Source: Ruminococcus sp. JC304
GTDB taxonomy: Bacteria > Bacillota > Clostridia > Lachnospirales > Lachnospiraceae
Assembly: GCA_000285855.2 (NCBI GenBank)
Contig: HE978651.1
Span: 1,194,711-1,258,710, forward strand
Length of the DNA stretch: 64,000 nucleotides
Direction of reading: 5' to 3'
Part shown: positions 28,179 through 35,645 of the stretch, piece by piece
Position numbering within the stretch: position 1 is the stretch's first letter
Layout: every line of letters begins with the position of its first letter
Notes under the pieces: model-generated
Told to the model about the DNA's origin: nothing
Databases searched by the model: none
Seen by the model: the letters and a program-made list of their open reading frames with translations, nothing else
Made by a program: the position numbers and the translations under genes

Positions 28179-29200
28179 GAACAGCAGATTTTTATTATGA
28201 TCTTCCTCAGGAACTGATTGCCCAGGATCCTCTGGAGGATAGAAGTTCATCCAGACTGATGCATATTTCCCTGAAGGATGGAAGTATAGAGCACAGACAT
28301 TTTACAGATATTCTGGATTATCTGAACAAGGGTGACTGTCTGGTTATCAATGATACCAAGGTAATTCCTGCCAGATTATACGGACATAAGGAGGAAACAG
28401 GTGCACTGATTGAGATCCTTCTCCTGAAGAGACGGGAAAATGATATCTGGGAGTGCCTGGTCAAGCCTGGTAAAAAGGCCCGTCCTGGAGCAAAGATCAC
28501 TTTCGGAAACGGAATCCTGAAGGGTGAGATCATTGATGTGGTAGACGAAGGCAACAGACTGATCCAGTTCCACTATGAGGGAATCTTTGAGGAGATCCTG
28601 GATCAGCTGGGAGAGATGCCTCTGCCTCCTTATATCACCCATAAACTGAAAGACAAGAACCGTTATCAGACCGTATATGCCAAACACGAAGGCTCTGCCG
28701 CAGCACCTACTGCAGGTCTGCATTTCACAGAGGAGCTTCTGGAAAAGGTAAAGGAAAAAGGGGTTAACATTGCCCACGTGACCCTTCATGTAGGCCTGGG
28801 AACCTTCCGACCTGTAAAGGTAGATGATGTGGAAAAGCATCATATGCATTCAGAATTCTATATTGTGGAGGAGGATCAGGCAAAACTGATCAATGACACC
28901 AAGAAAGCTGGTGGCCGTGTGATTTCCGTGGGAACCACAAGCTGCAGAACCTTGGAATCCGCAACCGGTGAGGATGGAATTTTGAAAGCAGGCAGCGGAT
29001 GGACAGAGATTTTTATTTATCCGGGATATCATTTCAAAATGATTGATGGACTGATCACTAATTTCCACCTTCCGGAATCTACTCTTCTTATGCTGGTATC
29101 CGCACTGGCAGGAAAAGAGACGATCATGCATGCCTATGAAGTGGCAGTGCAGGAAAAATACCGATTTTTTTCTTTCGGGGACGCCTGTATTTTGATCTGA
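28175..29200 (+). CDS. queA: S-adenosylmethionine:tRNA ribosyltransferase-isomerase
   Basis: QueA moves and rearranges the ribose of SAM onto preQ1 at tRNA position 34, making epoxyqueuosine. The 341 residues match the family: [20 protein letters not shown] at the N-terminus, [49 protein letters not shown] and the C-terminal [19 protein letters not shown]. The ATG at 28175 overlaps the trmD stop, so translation is coupled; the upstream in-frame ATG at 28118 lies deep in trmD and is rejected. tgt and the other queuosine genes are not in the window. Confidence 0.96.
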   Translation: MRTADFYYDLPQELIAQDPLEDRSSSRLMHISLKDGSIEHRHFTDILDYLNKGDCLVINDTKVIPARLYGHKEETGALIEILLLKRRENDIWECLVKPGKKARPGAKITFGNGILKGEIIDVVDEGNRLIQFHYEGIFEEILDQLGEMPLPPYITHKLKDKNRYQTVYAKHEGSAAAPTAGLHFTEELLEKVKEKGVNIAHVTLHVGLGTFRPVKVDDVEKHHMHSEFYIVEEDQAKLINDTKKAGGRVISVGTTSCRTLESATGEDGILKAGSGWTEIFIYPGYHFKMIDGLITNFHLPESTLLMLVSALAGKETIMHAYEVAVQEKYRFFSFGDACILI

Positions 29201-29252
29201 CAGAAATATCTAACATTTGTTGGGTGGAGAGATCATACAAAGAACAGAAAGA

Positions 29253-29285
29253 AACCAGGAGGCAAAACGCTTCCTGGTTATTTTT
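29253..29285. terminator. Bidirectional terminator between queA and the lipoprotein gene
   Basis: AACCAGGAGGC (29253-29263) pairs with CGCTTCCTGGTT (29269-29279 region) with A-rich and T-rich flanks on both sides, so it can serve both convergent genes. Confidence 0.7.
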
Positions 29286-29299
29286 AAGCTCAAAAATTC

Positions 29300-29533
29300 T
29301 TAATTATCTGTGTTTTCTACGTCTTCGGCATCGTCCGGATCATCGATGGCTTTCATATCGTCATCTGAAGTATCTGCATCCATGGCGTTCAGCTCGTCCT
29401 CTGTAAGGGGCTGCAGATCATCTTCGAAAATCTCCTTGTTTGTAATATCATCCTCTGCCTTCTTGCCACAGCCGGACAGACCGATTGTAGCCAGAAGCAT
29501 TCCTGTGAGTAAAAAATATTTGAATTTCTTCAT
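29300..29533 (-). CDS. Small lipoprotein
   Basis: A 77-residue protein with a lipoprotein signal: KKFKYFLLTGMLLATIGL then the lipobox LSGC, lipidated Cys at about residue 21. The mature part is extremely acidic (Asp/Glu runs such as ADTSDDDMKAIDD) and has no recognised domain. The start is set at ATG 29533 because GGAAAGGA lies about nine bases upstream; earlier in-frame ATGs overlap or precede that site. It has its own promoter, divergent from the CapA-like gene. Function unknown; the outer-leaflet location is firm. Confidence 0.75.
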   Translation of the reverse strand: MKKFKYFLLTGMLLATIGLSGCGKKAEDDITNKEIFEDDLQPLTEDELNAMDADTSDDDMKAIDDPDDAEDVENTDN

Positions 29534-29620
29534 AAATTTCATCCTTTCCATTTGGGGTTCTGTTATTTGCTTATGAAATTCTTTGACGTCTGTAATATTA
29601 ATGTAACCTTTTGTCATAAT

Positions 29621-29649
29621 ATTATAACAAAAATGTGCCTTTATGAAAA
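29621..29649 (-). promoter_or_regulatory. Promoter of the small lipoprotein gene
   Basis: Minus strand: TTTTCA (29649-29644), 17 bases, TATAAT (29626-29621). Confidence 0.5.
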
Positions 29650-29659
29650 GACTTATTTA

Positions 29660-29688
29660 TTGACGATTGTGTGAATCCTTTATATACT
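29660..29688 (+). promoter_or_regulatory. Promoter of the CapA-like gene
   Basis: TTGACG (29660-29665), 17 bases, TATACT (29683-29688); divergent from the lipoprotein promoter ten bases away. Confidence 0.65.
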
Positions 29689-29770
29689 TTTAATAGTTGC
29701 ACCCATTTCAGGGTGGCTTCTGTTATACATAATTTCCGGAAAGCTTTCCGGACAGAAAGAGAGAAAGTAT

Positions 29771-31066
29771 ATGTCTATACAAAAGAAACCTATAAGGGGA
29801 AGATCAGCAGCTTCAAGAAAAAGAAAGCTTCTGAGAAAATCCAGATATTACCAGAAGTCCTGCCAGAAACTGTATCTGGCAGCAGGGGTTGGGATATTTG
29901 TTTTTGTCTTTATATTGATCCTGGCAGGAATCAGAGGATGTGGTAATTACCGCCATGCAAAAAAAGCAGCCTCAGATAATGTGGTTTCCATGAAAGCAAC
30001 CCAGGATTCAACTTCTGACAGCGCAGATGCAAAAGAAGCGGAGAATACAGTTACAATGTCTGCACCTGTGACTCTTACGTTGAGCGTGGTAGGTGACTGT
30101 ACCCTGGGAACAGATGAGACCTTTGATTACAGCACCAGCTTAAATGCATACTACGAAAATAATGGAGCTGCCTATTTTCTGCAGAATGTAAAGAGTATTT
30201 TTGCAGCTGACGATCTGACTATTGCCAATTTTGAGGGCACTCTCACAGAATCGGATGCCAGAGAGGACAAAACCTTTGCCTTTAAAGGTCCGGCAGGGTT
30301 TACCTCAATTCTCACATCAGGTTCTGTGGAAGCAGTTACCACAGCCAATAACCACAGCCACGATTATGGTGATCAGGGCTATGAGGATACCATTGCAGCG
30401 CTGGATGCCGCAGGGATCGTAAATTTTGGCTATGATAAAACTGCTGTTATGGATGTAAAAGGTGTGAAAGTGGGACTGGTGGGAATATATGAACTGAAGG
30501 ATCACCTGGAGAGAGAACAGCAGCTGAAAGATAATATTGCCAAGGTAAAGGCTGAGGGCGCCCAGCTGATCGTAGTGATCTTCCATTGGGGAAATGAGAA
30601 AGAGACCTGCCCTGACAGCAATCAGACAACTCTGGGCCGTCTGGCTATCGATGAGGGCGCAGATCTGGTGTGCGGACATCATCCCCATGTTCTTCAGGGA
30701 ATTGAGACCTACAAGGGGAAAAATATTGTGTACAGTCTAGGCAATTTCTGCTTCGGTGGAAACAGCGCACCCAGTGATATGGACACCATGATCTACCAGC
30801 AGACCTTCACCATTGACCAGAATGGAGTAAAGACGGACAATGTGACCAATATCATTCCCTGCTCTATTTCCTCTGCAGCCTATGAGGGTTATAACAATTA
30901 TCAGCCTACTCCGGAAGAGGGGGATGAGGCTGACAGAATCCTCTCAAAGATTAATGAGAGAACTGCTGAAATTTCCACTGCTGAGGGAACTACCTTTACA
31001 GCAGAAACCAAGAGCACAGATGCTGTAGCAGATGATTCCTCTGAGGGTGAAAATACAGCAGAATAA
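29771..31066 (+). CDS. CapA-family membrane-anchored metallophosphatase-like protein
   Basis: A 431-residue protein with a basic cytoplasmic N-terminus, one helix (about 37-55) and an extracellular CapA (PGA_cap) domain. CapA motifs are visible: VVGDCTLGTDETF (about 112-124), IANFEGTLTES, TTANNHSHDYGDQG, FHWGNE and GHHPHVLQGIETYKGKNIVY with SLGNFCFGG. These residues match the calcineurin-like metal site. In Bacillus CapA exports or anchors poly-gamma-glutamate, but stand-alone homologues are widespread in Clostridia without capB/C, which are absent here, so polyglutamate synthesis is not implied. The tail is Ser/Thr/Glu rich. Confidence 0.8.
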   Translation: MSIQKKPIRGRSAASRKRKLLRKSRYYQKSCQKLYLAAGVGIFVFVFILILAGIRGCGNYRHAKKAASDNVVSMKATQDSTSDSADAKEAENTVTMSAPVTLTLSVVGDCTLGTDETFDYSTSLNAYYENNGAAYFLQNVKSIFAADDLTIANFEGTLTESDAREDKTFAFKGPAGFTSILTSGSVEAVTTANNHSHDYGDQGYEDTIAALDAAGIVNFGYDKTAVMDVKGVKVGLVGIYELKDHLEREQQLKDNIAKVKAEGAQLIVVIFHWGNEKETCPDSNQTTLGRLAIDEGADLVCGHHPHVLQGIETYKGKNIVYSLGNFCFGGNSAPSDMDTMIYQQTFTIDQNGVKTDNVTNIIPCSISSAAYEGYNNYQPTPEEGDEADRILSKINERTAEISTAEGTTFTAETKSTDAVADDSSEGENTAE

Positions 31067-31087
31067 GAACAGAAATTCATAATAAAA

Positions 31088-31132
31088 AGCTCCGTAACAG
31101 ATACAGAAAAGGTATCTTTACGGAGTTTTTTT
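31088..31132. terminator. Terminator between the CapA-like gene and the dehydrogenase
   Basis: CTCCGTAA (31090-31097) with AGATAC pairs with GGTATCTTTACGGAG (31111-31125), followed by a run of seven T's. A-rich sequence on the other side lets it work for the convergent gene as well. Confidence 0.8.
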
Positions 31133-31152
31133 GTGGGAGATTTATAGAATAT

Positions 31153-32142
31153 TTATGACAGTACTTCGTTTTTTAGTTCCTCGCCGTTCATGTAAGCCCT
31201 GGCATTCTCCATAGTAGTCTCTGCAATATTGGTCAGTGCCTCTCTAGTAAAGAAGCCCTGATGGGAAGTCATAACTACATTTGGGAAGGAGAGCAATCTC
31301 TGGGTGATAGAGCTTGGCAGGATCATTTCGGACATATCCTCAAATACGAAATCTGTTTCCTCCTCGTATACGTCCAGGCCTACCGCAAAGAATTTATGTT
31401 CGCGGATGCCTGCAATCAGGTCATCTGTGCGGATCAGACCACCTCTGGAGGTATTGACAAGGATTACCCCATCCTTCATTTTTCCAATGGTCTCTGCATT
31501 GATCAGATGCTTGGTTTCCTTGGTAAGAGGGCAGTGAAGACTGATCAGATCACTCTGGGCCAGCAGTTCGTCCAAAGATACATATTCCACGCAATCCAGG
31601 TTTGGATTTGGGAAAAGATCATAAGCGATAACCTTCATGCCAAAGCCTTTGCAGATTCTTGCCATAGCCTGGCCGATTTTTCCGGTTCCGATGATGCCGG
31701 CGGTTTTGCCGTAGAAGTTTACACCCATCAGACCGCTTAATGCAAAATTATTCTCGCGGCATTTGATATATGCCTTGTGAGTGTGACGGTTGGCTGTGAG
31801 AGCCAGAGCCATGGCATGCTCAGCAACTGCCTCCGGAGAATATCCCGGGACACGGAGCACCTTTATACCATATTTGTGGGCTGTTTCCAGATCTACGTTG
31901 TTGTAGCCTGCACAGCGCATAAGAATTAATTTAACACCCTGGTTATGGAGTTCTTCGATGATTTCAGTACCCAGGTCTGCATTTACAAAAGCACAGATTG
32001 CTTCATAGCCCTTGGCAAGGGAAGCAGTTTCCTCATGGATATTTGCTTCTGTAAATTTGATTGTGATTCCCGGGAAAGAGGGAAGAAGCTTTTCGAAAAA
32101 TTCTTCGTCGTAGTTTTTTGTGCCGTAAAACAAAATTTTCAT
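31153..32142 (-). CDS. D-2-hydroxyacid dehydrogenase (D-lactate dehydrogenase-like)
   Basis: A 329-residue NAD-dependent enzyme that reduces a 2-keto acid to the D-2-hydroxy acid, most likely pyruvate to D-lactate. The Rossmann motif is GIIGTGKIGQAMARICKGFG (about 147-166). The catalytic triad is recognisable as Arg in NTSRGGLIRTDDL (about 233-245), Glu in GLDVYEEE and His in VVMTSHQGF. The RVPGYSPEAVAEHAMAL segment is typical of LdhA/VanH-type enzymes. The start is ATG 32142, 11 bases after GAGGAG (minus strand). A VanH role is unlikely because no vanA/vanX neighbours exist. Confidence 0.85.
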   Translation of the reverse strand: MKILFYGTKNYDEEFFEKLLPSFPGITIKFTEANIHEETASLAKGYEAICAFVNADLGTEIIEELHNQGVKLILMRCAGYNNVDLETAHKYGIKVLRVPGYSPEAVAEHAMALALTANRHTHKAYIKCRENNFALSGLMGVNFYGKTAGIIGTGKIGQAMARICKGFGMKVIAYDLFPNPNLDCVEYVSLDELLAQSDLISLHCPLTKETKHLINAETIGKMKDGVILVNTSRGGLIRTDDLIAGIREHKFFAVGLDVYEEETDFVFEDMSEMILPSSITQRLLSFPNVVMTSHQGFFTREALTNIAETTMENARAYMNGEELKNEVLS

Positions 32143-32294
32143 AAAAATATTCGCTCCTCTCTGGAAAAATAGATAATGGTGTGATATACTCACCGTGAAC
32201 ATCAGGACAGTAATAAAAGTCTGCCCTTGACATGATAATTATATACTATTTCAGACAGGATGAAAAGAGGAAACAGGATAAAAATTATCAAGTA

Positions 32295-32460
32295 TTAAAA
32301 AAGATACTGTTCACCGGTAATATCCCGCGAGGTGTTTTTTGTGAGCGAAGGTCACAGAAAACCCGAGACATACCGCGCGAATTTATGCGATTAGCATAAA
32401 TTCTGTGCATCGCGAAGCGTGTTACTGAGAACGGAGTGAACAGTAGCTTAAAAAAGATAC
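32295..32460. mobile_element. MITE-like insertion with 13-bp direct repeats
   Basis: TTAAAAAAGATAC occurs at 32295-32307 and again at 32448-32460. Between them the element has inverted ends, TACTGTTCAC (32305-32314) and GTGAACAGTA (32436-32445), an internal palindrome GAATTTATGC/GCATAAATTC and no coding potential. The left end (TACTGTTCAC...CCGCGAGGTGTTTT) is also present at about 14406-14441, showing that the unit is dispersed. The direct repeats look like a target-site duplication. No transposase is in the window. Confidence 0.6.
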
Positions 32461-32484
32461 ATCATACGTAATGTGGAGGTAATT

Positions 32485-32748
32485 ATGCAGGAAGTATATG
32501 TGAATGGAAGCGAATTTGATAGTGCACAGGAGATTTTGGAATATCTGAGGGATGAGATTGGTCTGGATGCAGAGAATATCAATACCCTTTATGATGCACT
32601 GACAGCCGTAAGTGATGATACAAAGATCACTATGGATATGTCCGGGGTGACAGATGACGAGCTGCTGGATGCTATGGAACGTATGTCTGAGGTTATGGGA
32701 GATGCGGCAGATGACAGTGATTATCTGGAGATTACCTGTATAGAATAA
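32485..32748 (+). CDS. Barstar-like protein
   Basis: An 87-residue acidic protein. Its layout follows barstar (barnase inhibitor): a first strand VYVNGSEF, a helix SAQEILEYLRDEIGL, the segment NINTLYDALTAVSDDTKITM matching barstar's LDALWDCLTG...VLEW, and a last strand LEITCIE. Barstar homologues bind and block secreted-type ribonucleases or the toxin domains of contact-dependent polymorphic toxins. No ribonuclease toxin gene is adjacent, so this would be an orphan immunity protein. The start is ATG 32485 with GGAGG five bases upstream. It lies directly after the MITE-like element. Family call by pattern, moderate. Confidence 0.6.
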   Translation: MQEVYVNGSEFDSAQEILEYLRDEIGLDAENINTLYDALTAVSDDTKITMDMSGVTDDELLDAMERMSEVMGDAADDSDYLEITCIE

Positions 32749-32788
32749 ACAGGCACATAAAATATAGGAAAATACATAGACAAAGTCA

Positions 32789-32831
32789 AAAAAAGGATTG
32801 CCGGTCCATTGTGGATCAGCAATCCTTTTTT
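32789..32831. terminator. Bidirectional terminator between the barstar-like gene and aroA
   Basis: AAAAAAAGGATTGC (32789-32802) pairs with GCAATCCTTTTTT (32819-32831), giving T runs on both strands for convergent transcripts. Confidence 0.8.
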
Positions 32832-32839
32832 GCAGCAGA

Positions 32840-34117
32840 TCAGCATTCTCCAAGAGAATACAGATCCTTGTAAAATTCCGGATAAGAAATATTCACGCAG
32901 TCTCCCCCTACAATATCCATGGTTCCGTCACAGATAGTTCCTGCCACAGCAAAAGACATGGCGATTCTGTGATCCAGATAGGAATTGATCTTGGCACCCT
33001 GGAGCGGTTTGCCTCCGTGGATGATCATACCGTCCTCTGTTGGCTGGATATCTGCACCCATACGGCGAAGCCCCTCGGTGACGACTGCAATACGGTCAGA
33101 CTCCTTTACCTTCAGCTCTGCAGCATCGCGGATCACAGTGGTACCCTCTGCAAAAGCAGCCATTACAGCAATCATAGGGATCTCATCGATGAGCGTGGGG
33201 ATAATAGAGCCCTCCACGGTTGTACCGTGAAGCTGACTGGAGCGGATCAGCAGGTCTGCCACCGGCTCTCCCTCCTCATTCACATTCAGAAGGGTAATAT
33301 CTGCACCCATGGCCCTGCACACCTTCAGGATTCCGTCTCTGGTAGGATTGATCCCTACATTCCGGAGAAGGATCTGACTGCCCGGGGTGAGAAGCCCTGC
33401 TGCAATAAAATAGGCAGCAGAGGAAATATCTCCGGGTACCTGGATTTCTCTGGCCTTTAACACAGGTTCCGGCTCAATGGAGGCGGTAGTACCCTGTGAA
33501 GTAACTTTGGCCCCCAGATAATTCAACATGATCTCCGTGTGATTTCTGGAAAGTACGGGCTCTGTTACCCTGGTGATCCCATCTGCATACATACCTGCCA
33601 GAAGAACGCAGGACTTCACCTGGGCAGAGGCAACCGGTGACTGGTAGTGTACAGCCTGGAGAGGCTTTCCTGTAATACGCAAAGGTGCACATCCATTCCC
33701 TTTTATACTGACAATATCTGCCCCCATAGACTGAAGGGGAGTCATGATCCTCTTCATAGGGCGGGACTGGATGGAGGCGTCACCGTTTAACTCGCTGGTA
33801 AAAGACTGGCCTGCCAGAATGCCGGAGATCAGCCGGGTGGTAGTGCCGCTGTTGCCCACATCCAGAATTTCTGAGGGAGCGCTCAGACCGTGCAGACCCT
33901 TGCCGTGGACCAGAATCTCAGAAGCATTGCGCTCAATGTCTACGCCCATTTTGCGGAAACAGGAGATGGTGGAGAGACAGTCTGCACCCTCCAGAAAATG
34001 TGTGATCCTGGTAGTTCCCTGGGCAAGAGAGCCAAACATAACAGCCCGGTGGGAGATAGATTTGTCTCCCGGTACAGTCAGTTCCCCTCTTAGCCTTGTC
34101 TGTTTTTTGATTTCCAT
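32840..34117 (-). CDS. aroA: 3-phosphoshikimate 1-carboxyvinyltransferase (EPSP synthase)
   Basis: AroA adds the enolpyruvyl group of PEP to shikimate-3-phosphate, the sixth shikimate-pathway step. The 425 residues show GDKSISHRAVMFGSLA (about 18-33), FLEGADCLSTI, the SGNSGTTTRL-type loop here as DVGNSGTTTRLISGILAG (about 86-103), RPMKRI, PVASAQVKSC and the C-terminal LKVKESDRIAV and YLDHRIAMSFAVAG. The GNSGTTTR loop and sensitivity-type residues place it nearer the Gram-positive class II enzymes, but resistance cannot be judged from this. It lies 9 bases after tyrA on the same strand; the two form an aromatic amino-acid operon. Confidence 0.95.
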   Translation of the reverse strand: MEIKKQTRLRGELTVPGDKSISHRAVMFGSLAQGTTRITHFLEGADCLSTISCFRKMGVDIERNASEILVHGKGLHGLSAPSEILDVGNSGTTTRLISGILAGQSFTSELNGDASIQSRPMKRIMTPLQSMGADIVSIKGNGCAPLRITGKPLQAVHYQSPVASAQVKSCVLLAGMYADGITRVTEPVLSRNHTEIMLNYLGAKVTSQGTTASIEPEPVLKAREIQVPGDISSAAYFIAAGLLTPGSQILLRNVGINPTRDGILKVCRAMGADITLLNVNEEGEPVADLLIRSSQLHGTTVEGSIIPTLIDEIPMIAVMAAFAEGTTVIRDAAELKVKESDRIAVVTEGLRRMGADIQPTEDGMIIHGGKPLQGAKINSYLDHRIAMSFAVAGTICDGTMDIVGGDCVNISYPEFYKDLYSLGEC

Positions 34118-34126
34118 TTATGTTAC

Positions 34127-35218
34127 CTACCGTTCGTATACAATATAGTTTCGCTTTTTCAGGAGAGTGGCTCCTTTTTCCATGGAGGATCCGTCATAGA
34201 ATTCGATCTTTAACACACCTTCCTCAAATTCCCGGTTATGGATAATGCCGATATTCTTGATACTGATCTTCTCCAGAGCCAGGATAGTGGCAATTGTGGC
34301 AATCCCTCCGGCCTCATCTGCAATATCCAGATAGAGCACATAGGCTTTCTTCAGGAGGCCGCTGTCCACCACATCAATGGAATCTCTGTAATCCCTGGAG
34401 CTTGCAAACATCTGGTACAGGCTCTGGGAATCCTTATTATCCACAAAGCAGCGGATCTGGATCAGAAGACGGATATAGTCATCCAGCACATTGGAAATAT
34501 TCTTATTATTTTCCACGCAGATCTGCTCCCACATGATAGGGGACGAAGAGGCAATACGGGTAATATCCCGGAAACCTCCGGCTGCGATGGTCTTCATATA
34601 TTCCTGGTCACTGTCCAGCATGCTTACCAGATTTACAAGGGCAGAAGCAATGATATGAGGCAGATGGCTTACACCTGCAGTGATAAAATCGTGTTCCTCA
34701 CTGGTCAGCACCATTGGAATAGCACCCAGGGAAGAAATCAGCTCTGTAAAATCTGTCAGACGGTCCAGAGGAATCTCTCCTCCCGGTGTGATGATATAAT
34801 AAGCGTTTTCCAGAAGTCTGTCGCTGGAGGATTCAAAACCGGTCTTTTCAGAGCCGGCCATGGGATGTCCGCCGATAAAGCAGGATTCCATACCCAGACG
34901 CTCTACCTCCTTATGGATGATGCCCTTTACACTGCCCACATCTGTGAGAATAGTATTGGGACCCAGGTGATCCTTGAAATATTCCAGATACTGGACATTA
35001 AATTCCACAGGGGCACACAGGAAAATATAATCGCAGCCTGCAAAACGCTCATCATGTTCCTCGCATACAGCGTCGATCATATTGGAGCTTACTGCTGAGG
35101 CAAGGGTCTCCCGGTCCTTATCATAAGCCAGGATCCTGTAATCGCTATGGTATTTCCGGATGGTTTTGACGATGGAACCGCCGATGAGACCAAGTCCGAT
35201 AAAACCGATGGTTTTCAT
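34127..35218 (-). CDS. tyrA: Prephenate dehydrogenase with C-terminal ACT domain
   Basis: TyrA oxidatively decarboxylates prephenate to 4-hydroxyphenylpyruvate in tyrosine synthesis. The 363-residue protein begins with the Rossmann motif IGFIGLGLIGGSIVKTIR (about 4-21); the catalytic His lies in FIGGHPMAGSEKTGFE (about 118-133) and the second in HDFITAGVSHLPHII. A C-terminal ACT-like domain (about 290-360, VLYLDIADEAGGIATIATIL) is expected to sense tyrosine. First gene of the tyrA-aroA pair, with the leader discussed under its promoter. Confidence 0.93.
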   Translation of the reverse strand: MKTIGFIGLGLIGGSIVKTIRKYHSDYRILAYDKDRETLASAVSSNMIDAVCEEHDERFAGCDYIFLCAPVEFNVQYLEYFKDHLGPNTILTDVGSVKGIIHKEVERLGMESCFIGGHPMAGSEKTGFESSSDRLLENAYYIITPGGEIPLDRLTDFTELISSLGAIPMVLTSEEHDFITAGVSHLPHIIASALVNLVSMLDSDQEYMKTIAAGGFRDITRIASSSPIMWEQICVENNKNISNVLDDYIRLLIQIRCFVDNKDSQSLYQMFASSRDYRDSIDVVDSGLLKKAYVLYLDIADEAGGIATIATILALEKISIKNIGIIHNREFEEGVLKIEFYDGSSMEKGATLLKKRNYIVYER

Positions 35219-35319
35219 AAGTTTCTCTGCATCCTTTCAAATAGCAATTTATCAGTTGCGCACACAGGGTGTGCAGCAATTGTCATTCTGTATGACTTAT
35301 ACAGAAACAGTCTGCATAT

Positions 35320-35348
35320 ATTTTAAGATAGATAGGAAAAAAAGTCAA
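35320..35348 (-). promoter_or_regulatory. Promoter of tyrA-aroA
   Basis: Minus strand: TTGACT (35348-35343), 17 bases, TAAAAT (35325-35320). The ~95-base leader before tyrA contains two small hairpins (CTGTATaagTCATACAG-like near 35288-35304 and GCACACaggGTGTGC at 35258-35272), but no T-box motif was found. Confidence 0.55.
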
Positions 35349-35494
35349 TCAGCAGCAATACTTTTACACATAAATAATTTAAAGCAATATAGTGAATAAA
35401 AACCTCTCTGAATGGCGAAAAAGCCCAGATAATAAAAATGTCAGATAGTATTTTGGAACACAATAAAAAATATTGTTAAAATTACATAAAATGC

Positions 35495-35523
35495 TTGAAA
35501 ATTATAAATAAATTTAGTAATAT
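35495..35523 (+). promoter_or_regulatory. Promoter of the EF-G-like gene
   Basis: TTGAAA (35495-35500), 17 bases, TAATAT (35518-35523). The 427-base tyrA-EF-G divergent spacer is very AT-rich and holds nothing else recognisable. Confidence 0.5.
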
Positions 35524-35645
35524 ATAGACATATAGTTGCTGAGACAGAAATGAAAAAGATGAACAATCTGACTATTTCGGGGCTCAAACAGAGAAAAGCT
35601 CCCACAACAGCAGCGCATATCAGACAAACAGGGAGGTATTACAAC

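Noticed and set aside
29771-31066. Poly-gamma-glutamate capsule operon
   Set aside because: Only a CapA-like protein is present; capB, capC and capD are absent from the neighbourhood.
31153-32142. VanH-type vancomycin-resistance dehydrogenase
   Set aside because: The sequence is a generic D-lactate-dehydrogenase type and there are no ligase, dipeptidase or VanRS genes next to it.
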